Source: Mesorhabditis belari (taxonomy: Eukaryota; Nematoda; Chromadorea; Rhabditida; Rhabditidae). Taken from it: a stretch of 64,000 nt of DNA. The stretch covers positions 62,001 through 126,000 of the forward strand of contig CAUEEP010000904.1 in NCBI GenBank assembly GCA_958450365.1, given 5' to 3'. The number at the start of each line of letters is the position of its first letter. Position 1 is the first letter of the stretch. Positions 31,589 to 43,108 of this stretch are shown here, piece by piece. Position numbers and translations under genes: made by a program. The notes under the pieces were generated by a model. The model was not told where the DNA came from, ran no database searches, and saw only the letters and a program-made list of their open reading frames with translations.

Positions 31589-34500
31589 TCAAAATGGTTT
31601 CATCTTGCAAACGAAACGCGCCGATAACTTGACGAGACTCCAATAGTTCCAATCGGTATAGCAAGATTTGTCGTTCAGAATCTATTATAAAAATGATTGT
31701 GGGAGATTTGGTACACGCCCTGCCCCTTTTGCCATTAGCAATCCAACTTTGAGCTCAAATTTCTTGGTGTTGGGCTGTCTAATTTAAATATTCTTGGTAT
31801 CATTAAATGCGCCAAGTCTTTCTCTGTCGATTGGTGCAAAAACTATTTCAATTGGACCGCCCAACATCAAGAAATTTCAGCTCAAAGTTAGATTGCCAAT
31901 GGCAAAAGGGGAGGGGCGATTTTGGGACCTTTTGTACGCGTCCCGCCCTCCTTGCCATTGGCAATAGAGCGTTGAGCTTAAATTTCTTGATCTTGGGCTC
32001 TCCAATTGAAATAGTTTTTGTACTAATCGACAGAGGAAAATTTGGCGCATCTAATGATATGAAGAATATTTAAATACTTTTAATACGCCAGAAAGCATGG
32101 GTTTTCATTCTACTGCACAAAATACAATTAAGATTACCCCAAAAGCCATTGTCTCGTCGTTGATTGGAAAATAGACGTGATGTGAATAGTCAACTGGAGT
32201 CCCATCCACCCATGAAGTTGTGTTGTCAGGGTAGGCTCTAAAAAGCTGAATAAATCTTTTCGTAGAGTGACATGGAGGTGCGCTACGTTGTTTACAAAAT
32301 ACAAAATTTTACTTCTACGATTCCGTCTGCTCGGGTTTACATTGAGAATAACTCTCTGATTTGTAAGCATACAGGGTGTTCCAAAAGTTCTGGCACAAAA
32401 GCAGCTAGCAAATGTCTAACTTTTTAAAATGCTAAGTGTTATACAGAGATTTGAAGCCCGGAATCTTGGCTACATTTGCATGTCAAAAGTTTTCGAATTA
32501 GAAACACACAACTCATGTAACAAGCTTTTGAGTGAGCACCACTCGGTCTCTTTCCGGCATGCTGTCATTTTTGTCGATTCTCTTTAATAAAACATTTCGT
32601 TCAGAATGGCTTCCCCAAAACAATTTTCAATTTTCAAAACAACAAACAATATTCTTGTTCAAAAAATGAAGTTTAGTGCATTTATAGAGCTAGAGCAGCA
32701 CATACATCAAAATTTGAACGTGAAAAATGGCGGCGTGCCGAAAAGAGACCGAGTAGTGCTCACTCAAAAGCTTGTTACATGAGTTATGTGTTTCTAATTC
32801 GAAAGCTTTTGGCATTTAAATGTAGCCAAGATTCCGGGCTTTAAATCTCTGTATAACACTTAGCATTTTTAAAATATGTTAGACATTTGCTAGCTGCTTT
32901 TGTGCCAGAACTCTCGGAATACCATGTACCAAATTCATGCGAGATTGGAAACTCAACAAGTGCGGTGTAATCGACTTAGGAAAGTGCTGAATCCAACAAA
33001 ATGACTCATTTTTGGTTTTTTAGATTAGCTAAAGATAATGCGATAGGTAGAGCCGCCTACCGTAATCCAATCCACGCCTCAGCGTACCCACAGGATCCCG
33101 TCCCGCTCGGTACGTGCTGCGTTTGATCCAAAACGTTATACGAGGCCACTAAGTCTAAAAAACTCATTCTTATTTAAACCTAAATCATCTAACCATTAAC
33201 AAAGCTGTTTTCTGCATCGGAATGTATTGAGGCTAAACTTGAAGCTCGCATTTGGCATTGCTCTTGAGCGTCATCTGGAGTCCACGAAGCCCAGAGGCCA
33301 TCACTACCAAGAGTGAAATTCTAAAAAGTTCAATTTTTCATTGAAGTTTCAACAAAGTTTCAACAAACTTGCACAAAATAACAATATCCGTTGAATGCTT
33401 TCCATCCGTCTTTGCAATTGGCTAAAGGTTTAGATTTTAGCCGTTTTTTGGGCTGTCGTTGCCGTTCAACTTACGGGCTGTCGTTGTCGATGGTCCAGTT
33501 GGGTTGGCTGGAAGTTGCTTTAGTAATTCGGTCACTTTATTCGATACATAAAACAAGACTAGTTTTAGCTCATCTACACTAAATATCGTAATACTACAGT
33601 AGTCTTTTCTTCAGATTTTTTCATTCTACTAATTTTGATTTCGAATTGAAGAAAAGATTTACGGCAGCTTTTAGAGATCCAGAGCTTTTAGAGATCCCGA
33701 GCTTTTAGAGATCCCGAGCTTTTAGAAATCCCGAGCTTTTAGAGATCCAGAGCTTTCAGAGATCCCGAGCTTTCAGAGATCCAGAGCTTTCAGAGATCCA
33801 GAGCTTTTAGAGATCCCGAGCTTTTAGAGATCCAGAGCTTTTAGAGATCCCGAGCTTTTAGAGATTACTTGTATTGGGTTGGTGCATTGAAAACTGCGAG
33901 ACTTTAAACTAAAATTTATTCAACATAAAACCATAAACTCATGCCAAATCATTTCCACTATTATTGACGACTTCTGCCCATTTTACAGACAATTTCCGGT
34001 TTTCTCTAGGCTTGGTTTTGAATCGAAAAACTTTTGTAGCCAATTTTTGACTGCTTTTTCCGGATCGAAGTGTTCTCCCGCAAGCGGATCGAAGTGTTCT
34101 TCACTCATGGTTCGGAATAAATAGTAATCAGAAGGGACGAGGTCCGGACTGTTTCGGGATGCGCCAAAAGTCCCCTAACCAAGGCTGTTTATTTTATAGC
34201 GAGTCAGTTTTGCAACATGCGCGTTGTCGTGGAGGAGAACGATCTTTGACTTAGGGGGGCCTATTCTTCTTCAGGGATTCATTCACCTTTCTCAACTGTT
34301 CATTGTGTTTGATTGCATCAAGAGTCGCCTTGCTATCCAGCAACTCCCAGTACACCACTCTCTCCATATCCCAAATCCATTTTAGAGCTTTTAGAGATCC
34401 ATTAAAACTCATTATTTGCAATGAGCACACTCGAATCTTTATCAAGAAGATTACCATTTTAAAATGCTTCCATTTTTAACTCTTTTTGGTGCCTAGTGCC

Positions 34501-35545
34501 TTTTTACTACCTTGCACTGGCATCTGGCAAACATACGGTGACGCCGTGTCACAGCTCTGTGATTGCCAACTTCCCGACCTTGGATCAAGCACCGCACAAC
34601 CGTACGCGCTATTTGGTTCACCTAAAATGCTTTTATCCACTATAATTTTCTTTTCCCCGTACCTGATTTCCATTTCTGATAGCTTAGAAAGGAGCCATCA
34701 GCGTAGATCCAAGTTCCATCGGGCAACTTCTCGACACCGATGTAAATCAGACGATTGTTCAGAGCTAATAGTGAACGTTTGCATTCAAATTTCAAATTAG
34801 CATTGATAACTTTTCAATTCTTTGAATCTTTTCAATTTAAAGTATAGAATTTTTACCAGAAAGTCCTTGAGCTGTGACAAGGGCGTTAAAGAAAGCGTCT
34901 GTGATCTTGACAATGTCACCTCCCGATTTCTCACAGGAGCGAATCGCTTGAGTGTATGAGGTTTCTAGATTTCACAAATCAAGTGGAAAACGTTGGATTT
35001 GCGCACTTTGAACTCGAATTGATTTGATTTGAACTGAAGCAATGAATTGAACTAAACCAAAACACAACGTATTTGTGTAAATGAAAGCATTTCATTTACA
35101 CAAGTAACATTTTCTACATTTTTCACTCTTTTTCTACATTTTTAGAGCATTTTTTAGCATTAGAAAACCTCAAAATACCGGAAAAAAATTTTGATAGCAA
35201 AAAAGGTTTTCGAAATCCCTCTAGTTTTGTCTTTTGTTATCGAAATTTTACTGTATCCTTTCAACTCTAATATTAGCCATAGCCATATTAGCCATTAGCC
35301 ATAGCCATATTAGCCATTAGCCATAGCCATATTAGCCATTAGCCATAGCCATATTAGCCATTAGCCATAGCCATATTAGCCATTAGCCATAGCCATATTA
35401 ACCATTAGCCATTATCAGCCATAAAAACCTTACCTTGATCTTCGACTCGTAAACAACTATTCTCCTGTGGCACCTCGAACCATCCATTTGGGCAAAAAGC
35501 CGCAATTTCATGAACAAATAAAGCAACAATTATCAATTTAAACAT
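31589..35545 (-). CDS. Secreted lectin with two C-type lectin domains, complete, 10 exons
   Basis: Exons (high to low): 35434-35545, 34857-34964, 34663-34764, 34511-34621, 33475-33573, 33369-33421, 33194-33320, 33061-33154, 32138-32237, 31589-31681; 332 residues, all phases fit. Residues 1-16 form a signal peptide. CTLD1 (about 18-140) has the Ca2+-site EPN at 109-111, but the usual WND is WQS (126-128). A Thr-rich linker ending TTTAP joins CTLD2 (about 180-330), which opens CKDGW, has AWIGL and SWVDGTPVDY, lacks EPN/QPD and ends FVCKM. Such proteins are secreted and often act in gut or immune recognition; function here is inferred. Reading through exon 4 would stop at 34476 and give a 155-residue single-domain protein, so two genes or alternative ends are possible. 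The intron after exon 4 holds a mariner relic and a minisatellite. Confidence 0.82.
31700..32070. repeat. Inverted-repeat family (TTGCCATTGGCAAT)
   Basis: Several blocks containing TTTGAGCTCAAATTTCTTG and CCAATCGACAGAGAAA in both orientations, in the last lectin intron. The same family fills 49790-50230 in K2P intron 1. Confidence 0.8.
32369..32928. repeat. Fold-back element with ACAGGGTGTTCCAAAAG end
   Basis: Arms of about 180 bp in a lectin intron. Confidence 0.85.
33665..33866. repeat. 17-bp minisatellite AGCTTTTAGAGATCCCG
   Basis: About 12 copies in a lectin intron, beside the mariner relic. Confidence 0.9.
33872..34460 (-). pseudogene. C-terminal half of a mariner transposase in a lectin intron
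   Basis: From the right end inward the minus strand reads VVYWELLDSKATLDAIKHN, a stop, SKIVLLHDNAH, then SPDLVPSDYYLF and, near the end, KLSVKWAEVVNN. LHDNA and SPDL..SDY are the second and third catalytic-aspartate motifs of D,D34D mariner enzymes. In-frame stops and a shift show it is inactive. Its left terminus is the same inverted repeat as in the deleted elements, so this is the closest remnant of their parent. The 5' half is gone. Confidence 0.85.
35268..35418. repeat. 22-bp minisatellite of TTAGCCATTAGCCATAGCCATA type
   Basis: About seven copies in the first lectin intron. Confidence 0.9.
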
Positions 35546-35738
35546 TTCTCAGCACGATTGTTTATTTGCTTGAAGCATTCGACGAATTCTTATCACTTTC
35601 GATAATCGGATCAAAGTATAAGCCAATGCAGCCAATGTCTATTAACTGAGGGTTTTTGATAAGCAATTTGTCGAATTTGTACTTTTCTTTGTACTTTCAT
35701 CAGAAAATTCGTTGGAAATTGTGAATTTGTTCAACGAT

Positions 35739-38700
35739 TTATTGTGGGTTAAAACTCAGCAATGGATCAGTGACTTGAATGCCGATTTTCTCTTGTTGAT
35801 TGCGGAGATTGTGCTCGAAGCGCTTTCGCTGGCTCGCCAATGTCCATTCGGAACGATGTGAGCAAATCAACATCTAAAATTTCTTGATACTCTGAACAGA
35901 TGACGAATAACACTATTTTTATTCTTTTCAGAATCATTTTCAATTCAAACTTACCCTTTGCTCAGGAAGAATTCTCATCAAAAAGCAAGAGGCAAAGTAT
36001 TTGGCGAATAGCGAGCGAATCTAAAGTTTTCTAAAGCGAATCAGCAATTTTCACATCCTACCTGCTCCTCTTTGTGCTCTGGATTCTCATAAGCAACAAT
36101 GTTAACGACCAGGCCACCTGGAGAATGATATAGAGCTGATTAGAGAAGACGTTTGATCATAAACAATTGGAAGACTAGTTGTATTGTGACCGCGAATTAT
36201 AGCGACTCACTTTTGAGGATCTAGCTCATCGAGAACTCAATGAATCCGTAAGAAATTTTTGGAGGTGATTTTTGAGTGTGTTTCCTGTAGCCAAGCCCAT
36301 TTTCTCACTGATTGGTGCTTTTAGAATCATTATATAACCTTACAAAGTTGAGAGTCGCGGTGTACCTGATGCAAAACTCAATTTAAGGACCGAAAATCGA
36401 ATTTCTCAGAAAATCTTGAACAGAAAATCGAATTCCTATGAGTTATTTGATCTTTTGTTTAATCTGTTTGATCTTTTTTGTCTTAAACGTGATCATATTC
36501 AGTAAATAACTTCAAAAACGGCTTTAAAAAACCTTAAATTAGGTTTTTCGCAAGGTGCACCGCGACTCTCGAGTTTGCAAGGCCATATAAAGATTCTTGA
36601 AGCACTAATCAGTGAGAAAATGAGCTTGGTTACAGAAGAAATACTCAAAAATCACCTTCAAAAATTTCTTACGGATTCATTGAGTTCTCGCTGAGCTAGA
36701 CCCTCAGAAGTGAGTCGCTATAATTTGCGGTCAGACTATAGACTAGGCTAATAACAAGACTAGGCTAATAACATAATCGTGATCTACCTATTCTAGGCTT
36801 TCGTTGAGTCAACCTTGATTTTGACTTGGCATTAGCCTTTCCTTGGCCATGGCTTTTTAACCCCCAACCGGCCTTGGCTTTGATTCAACTTAGCCTGCAA
36901 AAACTGGCTTGGTTTACCTTGCTGGCAGTTATGTTTTGGGTTTAGCTGATAAAACCTTTTTGTTACATAATTTCTTTACCCATCGGATTGATCAGCTGAG
37001 CAATATTCGCGATCGTTTCCTCTTCTCTAAATCCATCAATCGGACAAATGACGACTCTCGCTTTATCATTCGAACAAGCGTCCAAAACGACGTAATCGTA
37101 AATTTCTCCTTAAATAAAAAGAATTTTTGAAGATTTGAATTGAATAATTGAATAATTGAATAATTGAATAATTGAATAATTGAATAATTGAATAATTGAA
37201 TAACCTATTCACCTTTTGCTTTGATCTCCTTTGCGTACTCAATTCCATCAGCGATAATAATCCGATTTGATCCAGTTGCTTTGTTCGCAAAGTATGTTTC
37301 AGCTACTTCAACCATTACTGGATCGATTTCAATTGTTGTTACATCGATCTGAATTTAATTGTGGTTAAATCGATCGATAGAAAAATACTATTCTTACATT
37401 TGCCTTTGGAAATTGTGAAATGTAGTTTTGAAGAGTGCCGCCACCAAGGCCAAATGCGAGAATCCGATTGGTTTTCTTTTCAAAAGTTAAGGCCTAAATT
37501 CGTTAAATTTATTGGTTGGTAACTTTTAAAGGTAGTGCTAAGTATACTGTTAACTAGCGTTTCGGACCGGGTAAGATCGGATCGGATCGATTGGATCGGA
37601 TTGGATTGGATCGGATTGGATCGGATTGGATTGGGTCGGATCGGATTGGATCAGATTGGATCGGATCGGATCGGATCGGATTGGATTGGATTGGATTGGA
37701 TTGGATCGGATTGGATTGGATTGGATCGGATTGGATCGGATCGGATTGGATTGGATCGGATTGGATTGGATCGGATCGGATCGGATTGGATTGGATCGGA
37801 TTGGATTGGATTGGATCGGATTGGATTGGATTGGATTGGATTGGATTGGATTGGATTGGATTGGATCGGATTGGATCGGATCGGATTGGATTGGATCGGA
37901 TTGGATTGGATCGGATCGCGATCCGAAAAACGAATTTTCGGACTCTATTTACAGCTACATCAAAAATCTAAGAATATCATTTTAAAGCTCTCACAAAATA
38001 CTAGAAAAAACTAATTGGAATCGATTTATTTGAATGCGATCTAACGGGAGAAAAATAAGAAAACATTGGCCAGCCAAGAATTTTTTTTGACATGGTACAA
38101 TAGACATGGTTTCGGATCGGACCGGATAAGATCGGGTCGCGATCCGATCCGCTCCAATTCGACCCGAGCCTGATCCAAACTGAGTAATACAATTATTAGA
38201 TGGATTGCTACAAACAAAACAAATCTCAATTGATGAGTAAAACGCACAAAAAACTTAACGCTAAACGATTTTTAGTAAAGGTACACAGATTGCAGAGAAA
38301 TTTGGTGATTTTTGATCATTTTTCGGATCCGATTCAAACTGATCCGATCCGATTCGATCCGAAAAACAGATTTTTTGGATCAGATCCATTTCGACGCAAT
38401 CCGAAAACATGTCTACTGTTAACTACTATTAATGTATAATGTATACTAGATCAAGATTAACAGTCGATCAAAGTTAACAGTAGATCAAAGTTAACAGTAG
38501 ATTAAAGTTAACAGTCGATCAAAGTTAACAGTCGATCAAAGTTAACAGTCAATCAAAGTTACCAATCGATCAAAGTTAACAGTTTTCATTTTAAACAAAT
38601 GATATTCAGTCTTTGATTCTATTGGCATTCTTTGATTCTATTGGATTCAAATTTTAATTGACAACTCTGATAATTTTCTTGATCTTTGGTTTTATCAAAT

Positions 38701-41700
38701 GAAGATCTTTAGAATGAAAAACTTCTAAACTAATAAAAACTTTTGTAGATGAGAAATTTTGGGATATTATACCTCTAGGAGGCTTGATTCAATACGATTT
38801 TACCCCAAAGTTTGTATTTTCAAAAAAATCTGCATTTACCACGCTAAGAGACATGGAAATAAACAAATCAAAAAATAAAAGGACTATCAAAAATCAAAGG
38901 GAAACAATTGAACAGTGTTCTGTGCAAGATTTTTAGCCTAAAAGATGCAAGATGTCTTCTTGAAGTGTGCTAAATGCTATTTTGAATTTAAATTAATGGA
39001 TAATGGATGGATTAATGGATTCTTATTGGTGATTTGCGTATAGTAGTTAAATTTTTTGGTTTAGTATTGAATTTGAATGAGATCTACACTACTGGACAAT
39101 GAAATATCATATTTGAAAAAAGATCGTCACTTTCGCGCGTCTGTAACTCCCTTGCCTTTACCGTATTTCTAAATATTAATATTACCATTGTGTAGCCCTT
39201 GAAAAGAGCTTTCAGAAAATGTATAACACTAATAGTTTAAACTCAAAGACAACGGAGTTACAGGCGCGCGAAAGTGACGATCGTTTTTCAAATACCCTAA
39301 AGTCTAGAGTATAAGTTGATCCGAGTATAAGTTCTGCCTTAATTTACATTCGCTTTAATTGCTTTGAATTTCTTTTTGTTGGGTTTTTATACATTTTTAT
39401 TGTTATATAAACTTTTATTATTGTTCTTGGAGCGCGGGATACTACAGGGTGACAGCCTATCACCATTGCTATTTGTTATGGATACGTCCAGACGATAGTG
39501 TTGAAGAAGACCCTGGAAAGCATCTCTTTCGACCGTCCACGTGGACTTTGGCCGGATGAAGAGGCCAGGGAGGGATCCATAAGACTGAGCACCGGGGAGG
39601 AGCAGGGCGGACGCGCCGAGCCACGCCCGGAGCAACAAATAACAGCCATAACAATAACAAATAACAGCATGAAATTGCTATAACCCTCAATAAATTTACT
39701 TCTGTTATTGTTCTTAAAAAGCAAAAAAGTTATGCTGCAGCGGGGTTCGAACCCTCGACACACCGCACCGGAGACAGCCGCCAATTTGCATGCGAAAACC
39801 AAACAGAACTTATACTCGCGACTTTAGGGTACAAGATTGAGCCTCATTTCAAGCTCCTATTTCATTCTATCTCATAGTCGGTCATTAGTAGCTCTTTGGA
39901 ATAACTGTAAGGATAGTTTTCATCAAAGACACCAGTACAGTTGTCCCAAGAAACAATAGACTTTTTTTTGATCATACTTCTTCCAACAATATTCAGGAAT
40001 GAAGCAATATCACTCTAGGCTTTCCTTTTAGGCTTTCCTTTTAGACTTTTCTTTTAGACTTTCCTTCTGGGACTTTGACTTCAACGGTAATCTTAATCGG
40101 TAAACAGAACTTATACTCGCGACTTTAGCGGTAACTCTTTTCCCGATCTTTTTCAACTGCATAAACATCTCACCTCAATCATATACCCGCTTGCCAACAT
40201 AATCATCACATAGGGCGTTATCATCACATTTTTATCGATACCCCAATTTGCCGTATTTGAATTGGCTTCAGTTAGCTCTTCTGAAAGTTTATGTAAACCT
40301 TTATTTATGATTTATTTGTGATTACTTGGAAATGTGAGCACTGCTTGTGATAGGGAAGCTGTTTGAATCTTTTCCGGTACGATGTCACGTTGCACTCGCA
40401 TTCTGGAATTTTGCTAACAGCTATTGCATGTTTCTATGTATGATGTTGGGGTTTTTGGATAGAGGAAAAGAGGAAAAGCTTTTAAGACACGCCAGCATCA
40501 CTCACAATCAGTTTTTTAAAATTAGAAATATGATTTCACAATCAGTTTTTACCCACTCTTCATCATGAAACTGATATGCACAATCCATCACTTTGAAACA
40601 TTCATCAACATTACTTTATGGCTTTATATATGGAAAGCGATGTGCCAGATGGAATGCGATTGTGTGCGCGCAAAGAACACTAGACAGCTCTTCTTGAAAA
40701 AAATAGAAGAAAGGGGGGATAGAACTTGTGAGGATCTGGAATCTGGAAATGATCTGGAAACGAACGCACTACGACTCAGCCACAACTGCACAGGTTTCTG
40801 CCCGCAAGGAGGCCGCTAAGACTCCGCAAAGCCCCGCTAGGACCCACTAGGGCCCAACCACATTTTCAGAGTCCTAACAAAACTTTAGACGCTCACAACT
40901 CCATACAGATTATCATTTAGCAAAAACGAAATGCGTATTCGGAATCAGCATCAAATTCTGCGTCGAATGGTATAGGTCGCATAGAATTTCGCTCAGCCAG
41001 TTGACCTTTCCTTATTAGTTTTTTCTTTATTTTACCCACTCTCCATCCTGAAACCGATATGCACGATCCATCACTTTATAACAATCACCCATCGAGCCGC
41101 AGAATTCATGGATCACTATCGGACTCTTTGCAATCAGTTCTTCTTCGATTTCTTTGGATCTGAATTGATTCGTATTTCTTGACACTCAAACTCAGCCATG
41201 TAATTTAGTAATTTCTCTACACCTTTAGTAATTGTCAGATGATTACAGAACATAAAGCTCTTGATTAGACCGTTCTACTTGTTCAACTCTGACAATCAGA
41301 TTTCACTTTCCCTTCAAATCCCTAGCCATCTCTAGCTCTAACCATCCCCTTTTCGATCCTTTTCCGTTGGCAATCTACGAATTTTGCTCGTATCTTGATT
41401 GGGTTTCGTTTAAATAACGTTGAATTTCTTTTATTCGATAGAAAAATTGATTTCGAGTCGAATGAAAGAAAATTCAACGTTTTTTAAGTCGACTGGAAGT
41501 AAATTCAACGTTTTTCAAACAAATCCGTCTAAGCGATGAGTAAAATACGTAGATTGCCAGCGAAAAACGGACTGAAATAGAAGCGGGGTTAACCAGCATA
41601 CTCAAAACCCACCTCTTTTTAGCTGCAGCTTCATCTTTAAACAACTCTCCAAGATCTATGTTGAACCCGTCCGAGATAATGTACTAAAATTGCTCATATC

Positions 41701-42368
41701 AGTGTTGTGAAAGTTTTTTTTGGTAACTTTTGTGACAATAATGTGACAGCTTTAGTCTTTTTAGCTATTTTTACAAGTTTGCACATCTAAAACGTGCACA
41801 ATTTTAGATTCAATAGTTGCAAGAATAAAAAAAACTCAATTTTTGGTTTAAAGGAGTGACTTAAAAACTAAAAAGATTAGGCTGTGACCAAGCCAAACTA
41901 GAAGAAGGCTTTAGGCTTGGCTTTAGGCTTGGGTTTAGCCTTGGCTTTAGGCTTGGCTTTAGGCTTGGCTTTGGGCCTGGCTTTGGGCCTGGCTTTAGGT
42001 TTTGCTTTAGGCTTGGCTTTAGGCTTGCCTTTAGGTTAGGCCTAGGCTTAGGCTTAGGCTTAGGCTTAGGCTTAGGCTTTAGGCTTGACTTTAGGCTTGG
42101 CCTTTGGTTTGGCCTTAGGCTTGGCCTTAGGCTTGACTTTAGGCTTGGCTTTAAGCTTGGCTTTAGGCTTGGCTTTAGGCTTGGCTTTAGGCTTGGTTTT
42201 GGAACAATCTTGATTCTAAGTACTCGTCCACTCAATAAACTCATTTGACAAATGAACAAGTTTTCTTAAAACAGACACCCGCAACCCTATTCAGACTAAA
42301 AAAACACTCACCGCCGCATACGCAATAAAAGCTGCAAGAAGTATGTAGAGGCGAAAAGAGTCGGCCAT
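35739..42368 (-). CDS. Spermidine synthase/METTL13-like SAM-dependent methyltransferase, complete, 10 exons
   Basis: Exons (high to low): 42312-42368, 41613-41683, 41036-41159, 40174-40275, 37398-37493, 37213-37348, 36980-37108, 36062-36117, 35955-36020, 35739-35873; 323 residues in frame. Residues 5-19 are hydrophobic, suggesting a signal or membrane anchor. Rossmann motifs: GLGGG at 133-137 (SAM motif I), IEIDP at 156-160 (acidic ribose contact), IIIADG ending at 185, and YVVLDAC at 201-207. This order matches the spermidine-synthase fold and its METTL13-like relatives; true aminopropyltransferase activity cannot be claimed and the substrate is unknown. Exon 4 has an alternative acceptor at 40280, but only 40275 keeps phase. 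The stop overlaps an AATAAA, and the lectin gene starts 193 bp downstream. The 2.7-kb intron 4 holds a GGATY repeat array and a reverse-transcriptase fragment. Confidence 0.82.
36183..36733. repeat. Fold-back element in a methyltransferase intron
   Basis: Arms of about 200 bp (TGAATCCGTAAGAAATTTTTG and its complement). Confidence 0.85.
37136..37203. repeat. 8-bp array TTGAATAA
   Basis: About eight copies directly beside a methyltransferase exon. Confidence 0.9.
37570..37918. repeat. GGATT/GGATC pentanucleotide array
   Basis: About 70 pentamers in methyltransferase intron 4; GGATC-rich sequence recurs near 38100-38160 and 38320-38400. All three forward frames are open but not coding. Confidence 0.95.
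38447..38582. repeat. 16-bp minisatellite AAGTTAACAGTCGATC
   Basis: About eight copies in the same intron. Confidence 0.9.
39110..39293. repeat. Small fold-back in methyltransferase intron 4
   Basis: Arms of about 40 bp (GATCGTCACTTTCGCGCG). Confidence 0.85.
39433..39498 (+). pseudogene. Reverse-transcriptase fragment of a LINE-like element
   Basis: The frame reads RGILQGDSLSPLLFVMD and then stops; QGD.LSPLLF is the conserved motif just before the catalytic YxDD block of non-LTR reverse transcriptases. GC-rich sequence continues to about 39,640. It lies antisense in methyltransferase intron 4. Confidence 0.65.
39732..39800 (-). tRNA. tRNA-like 3' half (B box)
   Basis: TCGAGGGTTCGAACCCCGC is a good T arm with B box, but no matching acceptor or D arm is found. 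It follows the LINE fragment at 39433. Confidence 0.3.
40544..40606 (-). pseudogene. Partial copy of methyltransferase exon 3 in the next intron
   Basis: About 60 bp match 41031-41092, the 3' end of exon 3 plus its donor, at roughly 88 percent by eye. The copy keeps a GTAAAA donor and the frame for KVMD.AY.F but no acceptor, so it looks like a decaying duplicate; use as an alternative exon cannot be excluded. Confidence 0.75.
41895..42195. repeat. 12-bp minisatellite GGCTTTAGGCTT
   Basis: About 300 bp, degenerate, in methyltransferase intron 1. Confidence 0.9.
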
Positions 42369-42412
42369 TTTTACAGAAATGAAATCAATACAGAGCTAAT
42401 AAGTTGGTCAGT

Positions 42413-42715
42413 CTAAGCAAAAATGATATCCACATCATATTCCCCATGTTCATCCATCCATTGTGTCACCGTAAATTTCGTCTGTGTGCAGAGCTGGGCG
42501 GAGAGACGAAGAGCGCCAACTAAAAATGCTTCTCTTTTTGACTTTTTTTTTTTTGGGGGGGATTCAGTAAATTCAATTTCTGACACAGCATTGAAATGCT
42601 TGCATACACTCGGCGTCCATAAAAATATCATAAATTTGAAGATCAAAAAAAAGATCAAAGTCATCACATAAAGACGAATGGCTGGGTTCAAAAGATTCAA
42701 AAGATAAACAGCCAT
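42413..42715 (-). CDS. Possible small membrane protein or 3' exon just upstream of the methyltransferase
   Basis: Open frame of 100 codons ending 44 bp upstream of the methyltransferase ATG. The first half is hydrophobic (about residues 14-33) and the second half ends in an acidic, normal-looking segment QWMDEHGEYDVDIIFA. A homopolymer C/A run in the middle argues against one continuous exon. An acceptor-like CAG lies before the last 23 codons, so the end may be the last exon of an upstream gene in the same transcription unit. I do not recognise the protein. Evidence is only the open frame, its composition and its position. Confidence 0.3.
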   Translation of the reverse strand: MAVYLLNLLNPAIRLYVMTLIFFLIFKFMIFLWTPSVCKHFNAVSEIEFTESPPKKKKSKREAFLVGALRLSAQLCTQTKFTVTQWMDEHGEYDVDIIFA

Positions 42716-42865
42716 TTTCTGTGCATCATATCATACAAATGAATCATTTCGTAGCTTTTGAAGACAAAGCAAAATTTTGGAAATGATCTCAGCCAAACAT
42801 TGCAAACATTTTGAGTCTTGGTGAGAATTCGGGCTTCGCTTGGCTTGGCTTGACCTAACTTGGCT

Positions 42866-43108
42866 GGCCAGGGGACTGTGGCCAGGGGACTGTGGCCAGG
42901 GGACTGTGGCCAGGGGACTGTGGCCAGGGGACTGTGGCCAAGGGACTGTGGCCAGGGGACTGTGGCCAGGGGACTGTGGCCAGGGGACTGTGGCCAGGGG
43001 ACTGTGGCCAGGGGACTGTGGCCAGGGGACTGTGGCCAGGGGACTGTGGCCAGGGGACTGTGGCCAGGGGACTGTGGCCAAGGGACTGTGGCCAAGGGAC
43101 TGTGGCCA
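42866..43108. repeat. 14-bp minisatellite CCAGGGGACTGTGG
   Basis: About 17 copies, GC-rich. Confidence 0.95.

Noticed and set aside
34476..34511. Lectin ending at 34476 as the only model
   Set aside because: Downstream exons 33573-31589 form a second complete CTLD in matching phase through a good donor at 34510; the short form is kept only as an alternative.
37535..38014. Asp-Trp-Ile-Gly repeat proteins
   Set aside because: All forward frames of the GGATY array are open for trivial reasons.
41861..42259. Lys-Pro-Ser-Leu repeat protein
   Set aside because: Translation of the 12-bp array inside methyltransferase intron 1.
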